Source: Streptomyces caeruleatus | GTDB taxonomy: Bacteria; Actinomycetota; Actinomycetes; Streptomycetales; Streptomycetaceae | Length of the DNA: 64,000 nucleotides | Direction of reading: 5' to 3' | Assembly (NCBI RefSeq): GCF_001514235.1 | Contig: NZ_KQ948934.1 | Location: 62,001 to 126,000 of the forward strand | Shown here: positions 17,660 through 26,450 of the stretch, piece after piece | Position numbering within the stretch: position 1 is the stretch's first letter | Layout of the letters: each line of letters opens with the position of its first letter | Program-made: the position numbers and the translations under genes | The notes under the pieces: model-generated | What the model saw: the letters and a program-made list of their open reading frames with translations, nothing else | Told to the model about the DNA's origin: nothing | Databases searched by the model: none

Positions 17660-18297
17660 GCCGGCGCTCCTTCCAGGACGGGCCGCGCGGTCTTGCGGGA
17701 GCGCAGCCACCAGTCGCGCATGCCCCACAGGACGAGTGCGCCGTAGATGACGTAGACGAAGCCGGAGAAGGCGTAGCCGTTGGCGAAGTTGAGGGGGACG
17801 CCGACCAGGTCGACGAGGAGCCAGGCGAACCAGAACTCGACCATGCCGCGTGCCTGGGCGTACATGGCGACGACGGTGCCGACGAAGATGTAGGCGTCGG
17901 GCCAGGGGTCCCAGGACAGGGTCGGGTACGCCTTGAAGAGCAGCGCGACCGCGACGGTGCCGGCGGCGGCCGCCGCGACCATCGTGCCGCGCTCGCGCCA
18001 GGTGGCGAACCGCACGCTGATGTGGCCGTCCTCGCCCTGGCCCTTGCCGCGCTGCCACTGCCACCAGCCGTAGAGGGCGACGACCATGACGACGGCCTGC
18101 TTGCCCGCGCTGCCGGTGAGGTGGCCGAAGAAGGCGCCGAAGAGGATCAGGCCGGCCAGGAACTGCACGGGCCAGGTCCATATGGAGCGCCGCCAGCCGA
18201 GGGCGAGGGCGGCGAGGCCGAAGAGGTTGCCGATCATGTCCGACCAGAGGATGTGCTGGCCGAAGAGGGTGAATGCCTCGGAGTTCAGCGAGTTCAC
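17656..18297 (-). CDS. ribM: PnuC-family riboflavin transporter RibM
   Basis: The 213-residue protein has about six to seven membrane helices and PnuC-family features, including an aromatic-rich segment YGWWQWQRG and VDLVGVPLNFANGY. PnuC proteins carry nicotinamide riboside. Members encoded in actinobacterial riboflavin operons (RibM, described in Streptomyces davawensis and Corynebacterium) carry riboflavin, and the location between ribE and ribBA supports that here. It starts at GTG 18297 and overlaps ribE and ribBA by four bases at each end, so all three are coupled. Confidence 0.9.
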   Translation of the reverse strand: MNSLNSEAFTLFGQHILWSDMIGNLFGLAALALGWRRSIWTWPVQFLAGLILFGAFFGHLTGSAGKQAVVMVVALYGWWQWQRGKGQGEDGHISVRFATWRERGTMVAAAAAGTVAVALLFKAYPTLSWDPWPDAYIFVGTVVAMYAQARGMVEFWFAWLLVDLVGVPLNFANGYAFSGFVYVIYGALVLWGMRDWWLRSRKTARPVLEGAPA

Positions 18298-18911
18298 TTG
18301 GCCGTCGCCCCTTCGGAGGAGAGCCGGTCGCCCAGCATCCGCTCGACGTACTTGGCGATGACGTCGACCTCGAGGTTGACCGGGTCGCCGGGCTGCTTCA
18401 GGCCGAGCGTGGTCAGGTCGAGGGTGGTGGGGATGAGGCTGACGGTGAAGTAGTCGGGGCCGGCGTCGACGACGGTGAGGCTGATGCCGTCGACGGTGAT
18501 GGAGCCCTTCTCGACGACGTACCGGGAGAGGTCCGCGGGGAGCGAGATCTTGATGATCTCCCAGTTCTCGGAGGGCTTGCGTTCCAGCACCTCGCCGGTG
18601 CCGTCGACGTGTCCCTGCACGATGTGCCCGCCGAGGCGCGCGCCCACGGCGGTGGGGCGCTCCAGGTTGACGCGGGAGCCGACGGCGAGAACGCCCAGGC
18701 TGGAGCGGTTCAGGGTCTCGGCCATGACGTCGGCGGTGAACTCGTCGCCCTCGTGTTCGACGACGGTGAGGCAGACCCCGTTGACGGCGATGGAGTCGCC
18801 GTGCTTCGCGCCTTCGGTGACGACGGGGCCGCGCAGTCGGAAGCGACAGGCGTCGTCGAGGCTCTCGACAGCCGTGACGTGGCCCAGCTCTTCGACGATT
18901 CCGGTGAACAC
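18294..18911 (-). CDS. ribE: Riboflavin synthase
   Basis: The 205-residue enzyme dismutates two lumazine molecules to riboflavin. It consists of two similar lumazine-binding barrels: MFTGIVEELG opens the first, and HIVQGHVDGTG opens the second at about residue 95. The start is GTG 18911 with GGAGGA nine bases upstream. It is the first gene of the operon, 149 bases downstream of the FMN riboswitch. Confidence 0.96.
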   Translation of the reverse strand: MFTGIVEELGHVTAVESLDDACRFRLRGPVVTEGAKHGDSIAVNGVCLTVVEHEGDEFTADVMAETLNRSSLGVLAVGSRVNLERPTAVGARLGGHIVQGHVDGTGEVLERKPSENWEIIKISLPADLSRYVVEKGSITVDGISLTVVDAGPDYFTVSLIPTTLDLTTLGLKQPGDPVNLEVDVIAKYVERMLGDRLSSEGATAK

Positions 18912-19060
18912 TTCCCGGGTCCTCCTGCCGCATAGGGGCACGGACTCCGGGGCTGTCGATGACGACAGAATGTACGAGCAGGGACACCGAGGGCGACGCC
19001 GAACAGAGCTCGCCGCGGAGGGCGAACCAATACGGCGGCGCGCACGAATGCCCGCCCGCC

Positions 19061-19187
19061 GCGCACTGCCTCCCATCCGGACTTTAACCGTCGGTCCAGG
19101 AATTTCACCTGGTCAACCGGCCGCTGGAGGCGACCGGGTCGCGGACTGTAACCGCCGGTTCGGACTTTCACCGACCCCGGAGTGCGC
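19061..19187 (-). promoter_or_regulatory. FMN riboswitch (RFN element)
   Basis: Read on the minus strand, the element starts with GCGCACT (19187-19181) and ends with AGTGCGC (19067-19061), which pair as P1. Between them are the conserved RFN blocks GGTGAAAGTCCGAACCGGCG, ACAGTCCGCGACCC, GGTGAAATTCCTGGACCGAC and TTAAAGTCCGGATGGGAG. Binding of FMN should switch off the ribE operon. The 149-base stretch to the ribE GTG is the expression platform; I could not resolve whether it acts on transcription or translation. Confidence 0.96.
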
Positions 19188-19288
19188 TGCTTCTGGTACA
19201 GGGCCAGTGTGCCACGCCCGGTCCAGGTCCATGCGGGTGAATGTTGTGGAGTGGCTCACAGGCCACCCGCCTCAAACCCCCTCCCAGG

Positions 19289-19333
19289 ATTGGTCCATAC
19301 CTATTGACGCACTGGTCTAGTCCTCTCTAGGGT
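19289..19333 (+). promoter_or_regulatory. Second chitinase promoter with two DasR-like operators
   Basis: TTGACG (19304-19309) and TAGGGT (19328-19333) are 18 bases apart. ATTGGTCCATACCTAT (19289-19304) abuts the -35 box and ACTGGTCTAGTCCTCT (19311-19326) fills the spacer, matching the dre consensus at 11 and 14 of 16 positions. The layout is almost base-for-base that of the 1.5-kb chitinase promoter. Confidence 0.82.
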
Positions 19334-19362
19334 CTGCGCAACTTCCGTGGAGAGGAACCGAC

Positions 19363-21684
19363 TTGCTGTCCCTTTCACGCCACCGGGCGAGACCCGCCGT
19401 GCTCGCCGCCCTCGGCACCATCGCCGGCCTGGTGCTCGCCGGTCTCCCGGCGACCGTCTCGCACGCCGCCGACCAGGAGTCCTGTCGCCCCGACGGTCTC
19501 TACCGGACGCCGGGCGTCGACGTCCCGTACTGCTCGGTCTACGACGGCGCCGGCCGGGAGAAGATGGGCGCCGACCACCAGCGCCGGGTGATCGGCTACT
19601 TCACCGGCTGGCGCACCGGCAAGGACGGCACGCCCGCCTACCTCGCCCCGGACATCCCCTGGGACAAGGTCACCCACCTCAACTACGCCTTCGCGCACAT
19701 CGACGGCGGCAACGAGATCTCCGTCGGCACCGACGGCGCGACGAACCCGGCGACGGGAATGACCTGGCCGGGGGTGAGCGGCGCGGAGACGGACCCGGAA
19801 TTCCCCTACAAGGGCCATTTCAATCTGCTGAACAAATTCAAGAAGCAGCACCCGGACGTCAAGACGCTGATCTCGGTGGGCGGTTGGGCCGAGACCGGCG
19901 GATATTTCGACGACAGCGGCACGCGCGTGAACTCGGGCGGCTTCTACTCGATGGCCACGAACGCCGACGGTTCGGTCAACCAGTCCGGCATCGACACGTT
20001 CGCGGATTCCGCGGTCGCGTTCATCAGGAAGTACGGCTTCAACGGCGTCGACATCGACTACGAGTACCCGACGTCCATGAAGGACGCCGGGCACCCGCTG
20101 GACTGGCCCCTGTCCAACGCCCGCAGGTCCGGCCTGGTCAAGGGCTACGCGGCCCTGATGAAGACGCTGCGCGAGAAGCTCGACCGCGCGGGCTCGGCGG
20201 ACGGCAGGCACTATCTGCTCTCGGTCGCCGCGCCCTCCTCCGGATATCTGCTGCGCGGCATGGAGACCTTCCAGGTCCAGAAGTACCTGGACTACGTCAA
20301 CATCATGTCGTACGACCTGCACGGCGCCTGGAACGAGTACGTCGGTCCGAACGCCTCCCTCTACGACGACGGGAAGGACGCCGAACTCGCCGCTGCGGGC
20401 GTGTATTCCACGTCCCAGTACGGCGGAATCGGCTATCTGAACACGGACTGGGCGTACCACTACTTCCGCGGTTCGATGCCGGCGGGCCGTATCAACATCG
20501 GGCTCCCCTACTACACCCGGGGATTCAAGAACGTCACGGGCGGCACGGACGGACTGTGGGGCAAGGCGCCCTCGACGACCTGTCCCGCCGGCTCCGGGCT
20601 GACCAAGTGCGGTGACGGAGCCGTCGGGATCGACGACCTCTGGCACGACCTCGACACCGCCGGCAAGGAGTCGCCGGCGGGTTCGAACCCGATGTGGCAC
20701 GCCAAGAACCTGGAGAAGGGCGTCGTCGGGGACTACGTCACGCAGTACGGCTTCCCGGCCGGGACCCGGCTGACCGGTACGTACGCCCGCAAGTACGACT
20801 CGACCCTGGTGGCGCCCTGGCTGTGGAACGCGGAGAAGAAGGTGTTCCTGTCCACCGAGGACGAGCAGTCGGTGAACGCCAAGGCCGACTATGTCGTCGA
20901 CCAGGGCATCGGCGGCACGATGGTGTGGGAGCTGGCCGGCGACTACGGCTGGAACGCGGGCAAGGGGCAGTACGAGCCGGGTCCGACGCTGACCTCCGCG
21001 ATGTACGAGAAGTTCAAGTCGGCGTCCCCGTACGGCGCGAAGCGCTCGACGGTCGATCTGCCGGCCGAGGCGCTGGACATCGGCGTCGACTTCGGGCAGT
21101 TCCCGCTCGGCGACTCCAACTACCCCATCAGCCCCAAGCTGAGGATCACCAATCACTCCACGGCGACGCTGCCCGGCGGCACGGAGTTCCAGTTCGACTA
21201 CGGCACCTCGGCGCCCGCGAACGCCAAGGACCAGTCGGGCTGGGGGACTTCGGTGATCCGCAGCGACCACACGGGCAGCAACGTCGGCGGGCTGAAGGGT
21301 GACCACCACAGGGTGTCGCTGAAGCTGCCGGGCTGGCAGACGCTGGCGCCGGGGGCGTCGGTGGAGCTGGACCTCGTGTACTACCTGCCGGTGTCGACGC
21401 CGTCCAACTGGACGGTGGCGTTCGGCGGGAGGACGTACGCGCTGGCCGGGGACCTCGCACGCGGCACGACCGTGGTGGAACCGGGATCGGGAACCCCGAC
21501 CCCCTCCCCCACCTCTTCCGGTGGAGAGTGCGCGAACCCCGGCTGGAGCGCCACGACGGAGTACGGCGGAGGCAGCACCGTGTCCCGGGCGGGGCACTCG
21601 TGGAAGGCCAGGTGGTGGACGAAGGGCGAGGAGCCCGGCACCACAGGTGAGTGGGGTGTGTGGCAGGACCTCGGAGCCTGCTGA
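19363..21684 (+). CDS. Modular secreted chitinase: GH18 plus CBM5/12
   Basis: The 773-residue preprotein has a signal peptide (about 1-36) and a GH18 catalytic domain (about 75-560) with ISVGGW and the active-site NGVDIDYEYP. A beta-sandwich-like module of about 120 residues follows. A short PTPSPTSS linker leads to a C-terminal carbohydrate-binding module (about 727-773) with the aromatic chitin-binding pattern WSATTEY, GHSWKARWWTKGEEPG and WGVWQDLGAC. The TTG start at 19363 has GGAGAGGA upstream. It should bind and hydrolyse solid chitin outside the cell, complementing the domain-only enzyme at 1.6 kb. Confidence 0.95.
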   Translation: MLSLSRHRARPAVLAALGTIAGLVLAGLPATVSHAADQESCRPDGLYRTPGVDVPYCSVYDGAGREKMGADHQRRVIGYFTGWRTGKDGTPAYLAPDIPWDKVTHLNYAFAHIDGGNEISVGTDGATNPATGMTWPGVSGAETDPEFPYKGHFNLLNKFKKQHPDVKTLISVGGWAETGGYFDDSGTRVNSGGFYSMATNADGSVNQSGIDTFADSAVAFIRKYGFNGVDIDYEYPTSMKDAGHPLDWPLSNARRSGLVKGYAALMKTLREKLDRAGSADGRHYLLSVAAPSSGYLLRGMETFQVQKYLDYVNIMSYDLHGAWNEYVGPNASLYDDGKDAELAAAGVYSTSQYGGIGYLNTDWAYHYFRGSMPAGRINIGLPYYTRGFKNVTGGTDGLWGKAPSTTCPAGSGLTKCGDGAVGIDDLWHDLDTAGKESPAGSNPMWHAKNLEKGVVGDYVTQYGFPAGTRLTGTYARKYDSTLVAPWLWNAEKKVFLSTEDEQSVNAKADYVVDQGIGGTMVWELAGDYGWNAGKGQYEPGPTLTSAMYEKFKSASPYGAKRSTVDLPAEALDIGVDFGQFPLGDSNYPISPKLRITNHSTATLPGGTEFQFDYGTSAPANAKDQSGWGTSVIRSDHTGSNVGGLKGDHHRVSLKLPGWQTLAPGASVELDLVYYLPVSTPSNWTVAFGGRTYALAGDLARGTTVVEPGSGTPTPSPTSSGGECANPGWSATTEYGGGSTVSRAGHSWKARWWTKGEEPGTTGEWGVWQDLGAC

Positions 21685-21778
21685 CCCCGCGCAGTCGGCC
21701 CGGCGGCGGTGACGACGGCCCTTGCCCGCCGCCGGGTCTCCCAACGCCCGCGCCCTGCCGTTCTGGCAGGGTGAGGGC

Positions 21779-22666
21779 ATGACCACCGCGACCGCCGACG
21801 AGTTCGAGACCCATCGCCCTCGGCTGTTCGGCCTGGCCTATCGCATGCTGGGCTCCGCCGACGAGGCCGAGGACACCGTCCAGGACGCGTATCTGCGGTT
21901 CAGCGGCGCCGACCGGGGCGCGATCGAGTACCCGGCGGCCTGGCTCGCCAAGGTCGTCACCAACCTCTGTCTCACCCGGCTGACCTCGGCCAGGGCCCGG
22001 CGCGAGCAGTACGTCGGGCCCTGGCTGCCGGAGCCGGTGGTCACCTCGGACGGCGTGCTCGGACCGCTGGAGTCCGCCGAGCAGCGGGATGCCGTGTCCA
22101 TGGCGATGCTGGTGCTGCTGGAGCGGCTCACGCCGACCGAGCGTGCCGTGTACGTGCTGCGGGAGGCGTTCGCGTACGGCCACCGGGAGATCGCCGAGGC
22201 GCTGGAGCTGTCCGAGGCCAACTGCCGGCAGCTGTACCGGCGGGCGGTCCAGCGGGTGGGTGAGGAGCGGGCGCGGTTCGAGCCGTCACCGGGGCGGCAG
22301 GAGGAGCTGGTCAGGTCGTTCCTCACGGCGGCCCGCGACGGCGACCTCGGCGGGCTGGAGAAGCTGTTGGCGGCGGACGTCGTCTGGTCGAGCGACGGCG
22401 GCGGCAAGGTCTCGGCGGCCCGGCGGCCGATCGAGGGCCGGGACAAGGTGTTCCGTTTCCTGGCGGGTGCGACGCGGACGTTCCTGGCGGGCGTGGACTT
22501 CACCGCGGTCGAGATCAACGGCGCGACCGCGCTGGCCGCCTGGGAGGGCGACACGCTGCTCTCGGTGACGACGTTCGACGTGCGGGACGGGCTGGTCGCG
22601 CGGGCCTGGGCCGTGGTGAACCCGGACAAGCTGGACTTCGTACGCCGTCAGCTGGCGCGGGCGTAG
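21779..22666 (+). CDS. ECF41-type sigma factor (SigJ-like) with SnoaL-like extension
   Basis: The 295-residue protein has sigma region 2 (FGLAYRMLGSADEAEDTVQD), the group-specific linker WLPEPV near residue 81, sigma region 4 (HREIAEALELSEANCRQLYR) and a C-terminal SnoaL-like domain with the hallmark DGGGK near residue 205. In ECF41 factors this fused domain replaces a separate anti-sigma factor and controls activity. ATG 21779 has an AGGGTGAGGG leader; the longer frame to 21722 lacks a better site. The next gene carries an ECF41-type promoter and is the probable target. Confidence 0.92.
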   Translation: MTTATADEFETHRPRLFGLAYRMLGSADEAEDTVQDAYLRFSGADRGAIEYPAAWLAKVVTNLCLTRLTSARARREQYVGPWLPEPVVTSDGVLGPLESAEQRDAVSMAMLVLLERLTPTERAVYVLREAFAYGHREIAEALELSEANCRQLYRRAVQRVGEERARFEPSPGRQEELVRSFLTAARDGDLGGLEKLLAADVVWSSDGGGKVSAARRPIEGRDKVFRFLAGATRTFLAGVDFTAVEINGATALAAWEGDTLLSVTTFDVRDGLVARAWAVVNPDKLDFVRRQLARA

Positions 22667-22693
22667 CGGGCCGGCGGCGAGATCGTCCGCGGC

Positions 22694-22721
22694 TGTCACA
22701 TTTCACGCGGGGTACTCGGTC
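22694..22721 (+). promoter_or_regulatory. Putative ECF41-dependent promoter
   Basis: TGTCACA (22694-22700) and CGGTC (22717-22721) are separated by 16 bases, close to the TGTCACA-N16-CGTC type reported for ECF41 regulons. It lies 59 bases upstream of the SDR-like gene and 28 bases after the sigma-factor stop. Confidence 0.6.
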
Positions 22722-22779
22722 CCAGCTGACGAGGGGCGCTCCGTCCGGGAGTGCCCGGCGTCCGAAGGGGCTGAACAGC

Positions 22780-23535
22780 ATGACCACGATCCTGGTGACC
22801 GGCGGCACCGGCACACTGGGCAGGCTCGTCACCGAGCGGTTGCGGGCGGACGGGCACGAGGTGCGGGTGCTCAGCCGGCACGCCCAGCCGTACGCCGTCG
22901 ACCTGCGCAAGGGTGGTCCTGCCCTCGACGCGGCCATGGAGTCCGTGGACACGGTCGTGCACTGCGCGACCTCGACGGGCGGCGGTGACGAGGAGGCGGC
23001 GGCGCGTCTGATCGCGGCGGCGCGCCGGGCCGGCGTACGGCACCTCGTGTACATCTCGATCGTCGGCGTCGACCGGGTGCCGTTCGGCTACTACCGGAGC
23101 AAGCTCGCCGTGGAGCGGCTGGTCGAGGAGTCGGGGCTCGGCTGGACCGTGCTGCGCGCGACCCAGTTCCACGATCTGCTGGTGCGGGTGCTCGGCATGC
23201 TGGCCAAGTCGCCGGTCATGCTGCTCCCGGCCCGGGTGAAGGACCAGCCGGTCGAGGTGGCGGAGGTCGCGGCCCGTCTCGCCGAACTGGCCCTGGACGA
23301 CCCGGCCGGACGCGTCGAGGACATGGGCGGCCCCGAGGTGCGGACCTTCGACTCGCTGGCCCGTGCCTACCTCGAGGCCACGGGCCGCAGGCGTGTCGTG
23401 CTGCGCGTGCCGCTGCGGGGCAAGGCGTACGACGGCTTCCGCTCGGGCGGTCATCTGGCGCCGGGGCATGCGGTGGGCAAGGGGACGTTCGAGGAGTACC
23501 TGGGGCGGCGGTTCGGGGGTGGGCAGCGCGCTTGA
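22780..23535 (+). CDS. Atypical SDR / NAD(P)-binding epimerase-like protein
   Basis: The 251-residue protein has the N-terminal Rossmann motif TGGTGTLG (residues 7-14), HCATSTGGG and a YYRSK stretch (about residues 104-108) where classical enzymes have YxxxK. It resembles the NmrA/atypical short-chain dehydrogenases annotated as NAD-dependent epimerases, which are typical ECF41 target genes. The substrate is unknown. An ECF41-type promoter precedes it. It is convergent with the ROK regulator, 23 bases away. Confidence 0.88.
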   Translation: MTTILVTGGTGTLGRLVTERLRADGHEVRVLSRHAQPYAVDLRKGGPALDAAMESVDTVVHCATSTGGGDEEAAARLIAAARRAGVRHLVYISIVGVDRVPFGYYRSKLAVERLVEESGLGWTVLRATQFHDLLVRVLGMLAKSPVMLLPARVKDQPVEVAEVAARLAELALDDPAGRVEDMGGPEVRTFDSLARAYLEATGRRRVVLRVPLRGKAYDGFRSGGHLAPGHAVGKGTFEEYLGRRFGGGQRA

Positions 23536-23558
23536 CCTGGGCTTTCCAGGTCCCCGGG

Positions 23559-24938
23559 TCACCGGTCCGGCGGCCCGAACAGCTCGTCCTGCGCGGCGTC
23601 CCGCGCCGTGAGCAGCGCCCCGCGCAGGACGGCCCCGCCGCCGAGGCCGGTGGGCCGGACCACGGTCGCCAACGGCGACATCCGTCGGATCCGCTCCTCC
23701 ACCCGCCCGGCGAGCACCGCCCCACCGGCCTGTCCGACCTCCCCGCCGAGCACCACGCAGCCGGGGTCGAGGATGGCGACGACGGAGGCGACGCCCACGG
23801 CGAGGCGATCGGCGAAGGCGTCGAGGAAACGGGCCGCGGAGGCGGCGTCGCCGGAAGGTCTCGCGGAGACGGTGGCGCCGCCCGTCTCCCGGACCGCTGC
23901 GACGCGGGGCTCGTCTGCCCGGTCGGCAGGGCCCGCCGTGTGCGCCGACCCGCCCCGCTCCGCCGAGCGCCCCTCCCCTACGTCCTCGCCCCCGGTGTTC
24001 TCGCCGTCCCCGCCCTGACTGCCCCCGGCCCCCGCCACCAGTCCCACAGCCTCCCTGACGACCCCGGCGGCGGGCGGCTCGTGCGCGGCCGTGCCCTCGG
24101 TCGGCAACCCGTACGCCCTCGCCAGGTCCACGATCGCCGCCGACCCCGCCAGGGAGTGGAACCCGCCCTCGCAGTCCACCGCCGACGGAAGTCCCGAGGT
24201 GCCCGGTACCGGCAGGAAGCCGATCTCGCCGGTGCCGCCGGAGGCTCCCCGGCGCAAGGAACCGTCGAGGACCACGGCCGCGCCCGTGCCGTGGCCGAGC
24301 CAGAGCAGGACGAAGGTGTCGCGGTCGCGGGCGGCTCCGTCGCGCTGTTCGGCGAGGGCGGCGAGGTTGGTCTCGTTCTCGACGCTGACGCGGGCCTCGG
24401 GGAGCCGCTCCTGGAGGGTCGCGACCAGGCGGCGGTGCCATTCGGGCAGGCCGGTGGAGTCGCGGAGCTCGCCGCTAGCCGGGTCGATCAGGCCCGGGGC
24501 GCCTATCCCCACCGTGTGCAGCCGGTCCGCCCCCGCCTCCTTCGCGACCCGCTCCACGAGCGTGACCGCCTGCTCCACGGCGGGCCCGGTCCCCGTGTCG
24601 CCGCCGATCGGTACCGACGCCTCGGCGAGCACGGCTCCGACCAGGTCGGACACCACCACGGAGACGCCTTCGGTACGGACGTCCAGCGCGGCCAGGTGGG
24701 CGCGGTCGGCGACGATGCCGTACAGCCTGGCGTTCGGGCCGCGTCGCTGCTCGCCGGCCTCGCCGACGACCGCGATGAGGTCGGCGGCCGTGAGGCGTTC
24801 GACGAGGTCGGCGACGGTCGGCCGGGACAGGCCGGTCAGCTGCTTCAACTGCCCTGCCGTCAGCGGGCCCTCCTGCTGGAGCAGTCGCAGGGCGAGCCGG
24901 TCGTTGATGGCCCGGGCGGTGCTCGGGGATGCGGGCAT
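23559..24938 (-). CDS. ROK-family transcriptional regulator with degenerate zinc motif
   Basis: The 459-residue protein has an N-terminal winged HTH (GPLTAGQLKQLTGLSRPTVA) and a sugar-kinase-like ROK domain. The kinase motif is altered (ENETNLAAL instead of ENDAN), so a sensing role is likely. The usual zinc site is lost: GEIGF replaces GEIGH, and the CxCGxxGC region reads DCEGGFHSLAG with a single Cys. A low-complexity Gly/Glu/Ala insertion lies at about residues 300-365. It is divergent from the MFS carrier gene, with a perfect inverted repeat between them. Confidence 0.88.
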   Translation of the reverse strand: MPASPSTARAINDRLALRLLQQEGPLTAGQLKQLTGLSRPTVADLVERLTAADLIAVVGEAGEQRRGPNARLYGIVADRAHLAALDVRTEGVSVVVSDLVGAVLAEASVPIGGDTGTGPAVEQAVTLVERVAKEAGADRLHTVGIGAPGLIDPASGELRDSTGLPEWHRRLVATLQERLPEARVSVENETNLAALAEQRDGAARDRDTFVLLWLGHGTGAAVVLDGSLRRGASGGTGEIGFLPVPGTSGLPSAVDCEGGFHSLAGSAAIVDLARAYGLPTEGTAAHEPPAAGVVREAVGLVAGAGGSQGGDGENTGGEDVGEGRSAERGGSAHTAGPADRADEPRVAAVRETGGATVSARPSGDAASAARFLDAFADRLAVGVASVVAILDPGCVVLGGEVGQAGGAVLAGRVEERIRRMSPLATVVRPTGLGGGAVLRGALLTARDAAQDELFGPPDR

Positions 24939-24995
24939 GCCGGGATCCTTCCAGATCGGCGGGGCCGTTCGGTGGGCGGCCGGGATATCCCCTAT

Positions 24996-25018
24996 CTATC
25001 AGGCAGGGACCCTGATAG
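24996..25018. promoter_or_regulatory. Inverted repeat between ROK and MFS genes (putative operator)
   Basis: CTATCAGG (24996-25003) and CCTGATAG (25011-25018) are perfect arms around seven bases, in the only AT-containing part of the 190-base divergent region. It is the natural candidate for ROK-regulator binding; no experimental basis is available. Confidence 0.55.
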
Positions 25019-25128
25019 TTTACGCCCGGCGTCAACACGGAGTGCGATGCGCACGGAAACGGTCCGTACGGGACGCAGTCCGCACGGGACGCAGTCCGCA
25101 TGGAGCGAGGACCAGGAGGGGCCGGACA

Positions 25129-26340
25129 ATGGGTGAGGTGGTCTACGACCTGCGCGAGGTGAAGCGCTCCCGGTACGCCGTGGCGGCGGTCTTCGCCGTG
25201 CACGGCGCCGTCACCGGCTCGTTCGCGACACGGGTGCCCTGGATCCAGGACCATGCCGGGGTCAGCGCGGGCCAGCTCGGTCTCGCGCTCGCCTTCCCCG
25301 CGCTCGGCGCCTCCCTCGCGATGCCGCTGGCGGGCAGCGTCAGCCACCGCTTCGGCGCCCGCAACGCCCTGCGCGGACTGATCGCCCTGTGGACCCTCAC
25401 ACTGGTCCTGCCCTCCCTCGCCCCCAACCTGCCGACCCTGTGCCTGGCGCTGTTCACCTACGGCGCCAGCGCGGGAATGGCGGACGTGGCGATGAACGCG
25501 CTGGGCGTCGAGGTCGAGAACCGGCTCGGCCGGTCGATCATGTCCGGACTGCACGGCATGTGGAGCGCGGGCGCCCTGATCGGCTCGGCGGCCGGCACAC
25601 TCGCGGCCCACCTGGGCTCGGACGCCCGGCTGCACCACGCGCTGGCCGCGGTGACCCTCACCGTCCTCGGCGTCGTGGCCTGCCAGTGGGTGCTCGACCT
25701 CCAGCCCGCCGAGGACGAGGAGCCGCCGCCCCGGTTCGCGCTGCCGCCCAGGTCGGCGCTGCTCATCGGCGCGGTCGGGTTCTGCGCGGTCTTCGCGGAG
25801 GGCGCGAGCCTGGACTGGTCGGCGGTCTATCTGCGGGAGCAGTTGGAGACCTCGGCCGGACTCGCCGCCGCGTGCACGACCGGCTTCACCCTCACCATGG
25901 CGCTCGCCCGGCTCGCCGGGGACAGGATCGTGGACCGCTACGGCGCCGTGCGCACCGTCCGGTTCAGCGGGGTCCTCGCGACGCTCGGCGGCCTGCTGAT
26001 CGTGCTGTCGGACCAGCCGGCCGTGGCGATGGCCGGGTTCGCGCTGCTGGGTCTGGGCATCGCGGTGGTCGTGCCGCTCTGTTTCGCGGCCGCGGGCCGC
26101 AGCAGCAGCAATCCGTCGCTGGCCATCGCGGGCGTCGCGACGATCACGTACACCTCGGGTCTGATCGCCCCGAGCGCGATCGGCGGAATCGCCCAGGCCA
26201 CCAGTCTGATGGTGTCCTTCTGCCTGGTGACCGTGCTGTCCTTCGGCCTGGTGGTGTTCGCACGCGTCCTGCGCGCCGGCGACCGCGACCGCCCGAAGGT
26301 CAGCCGGCCGGAAGCGGCGGTTCCCGACCCGCGGCCCTGA
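25129..26340 (+). CDS. MFS transporter (sugar-porter or efflux type)
   Basis: The 403-residue protein has about 12 hydrophobic segments and MFS loop motifs (SVSHRFGARNALRG after helix 2, RLAGDRIVDRYGAVRTVR after helix 8). It resembles the fucose-permease-like/YbjJ group, whose substrates are poorly known. ATG 25129 is preceded by AGGAGGGG. It is divergent from a ROK regulator, which suggests that a sugar-like ligand controls it. Confidence 0.88.
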   Translation: MGEVVYDLREVKRSRYAVAAVFAVHGAVTGSFATRVPWIQDHAGVSAGQLGLALAFPALGASLAMPLAGSVSHRFGARNALRGLIALWTLTLVLPSLAPNLPTLCLALFTYGASAGMADVAMNALGVEVENRLGRSIMSGLHGMWSAGALIGSAAGTLAAHLGSDARLHHALAAVTLTVLGVVACQWVLDLQPAEDEEPPPRFALPPRSALLIGAVGFCAVFAEGASLDWSAVYLREQLETSAGLAAACTTGFTLTMALARLAGDRIVDRYGAVRTVRFSGVLATLGGLLIVLSDQPAVAMAGFALLGLGIAVVVPLCFAAAGRSSSNPSLAIAGVATITYTSGLIAPSAIGGIAQATSLMVSFCLVTVLSFGLVVFARVLRAGDRDRPKVSRPEAAVPDPRP

Positions 26341-26450
26341 GGCCCTCACGCGGTCGTTCAGCAGGTGCGATCAGCCCTGGTCGGTGCGGTTCTCCACGTA
26401 CCTGACAATGGTCCGGTCACCCACCCGCACGACGAAAGCGAAACCGCACC

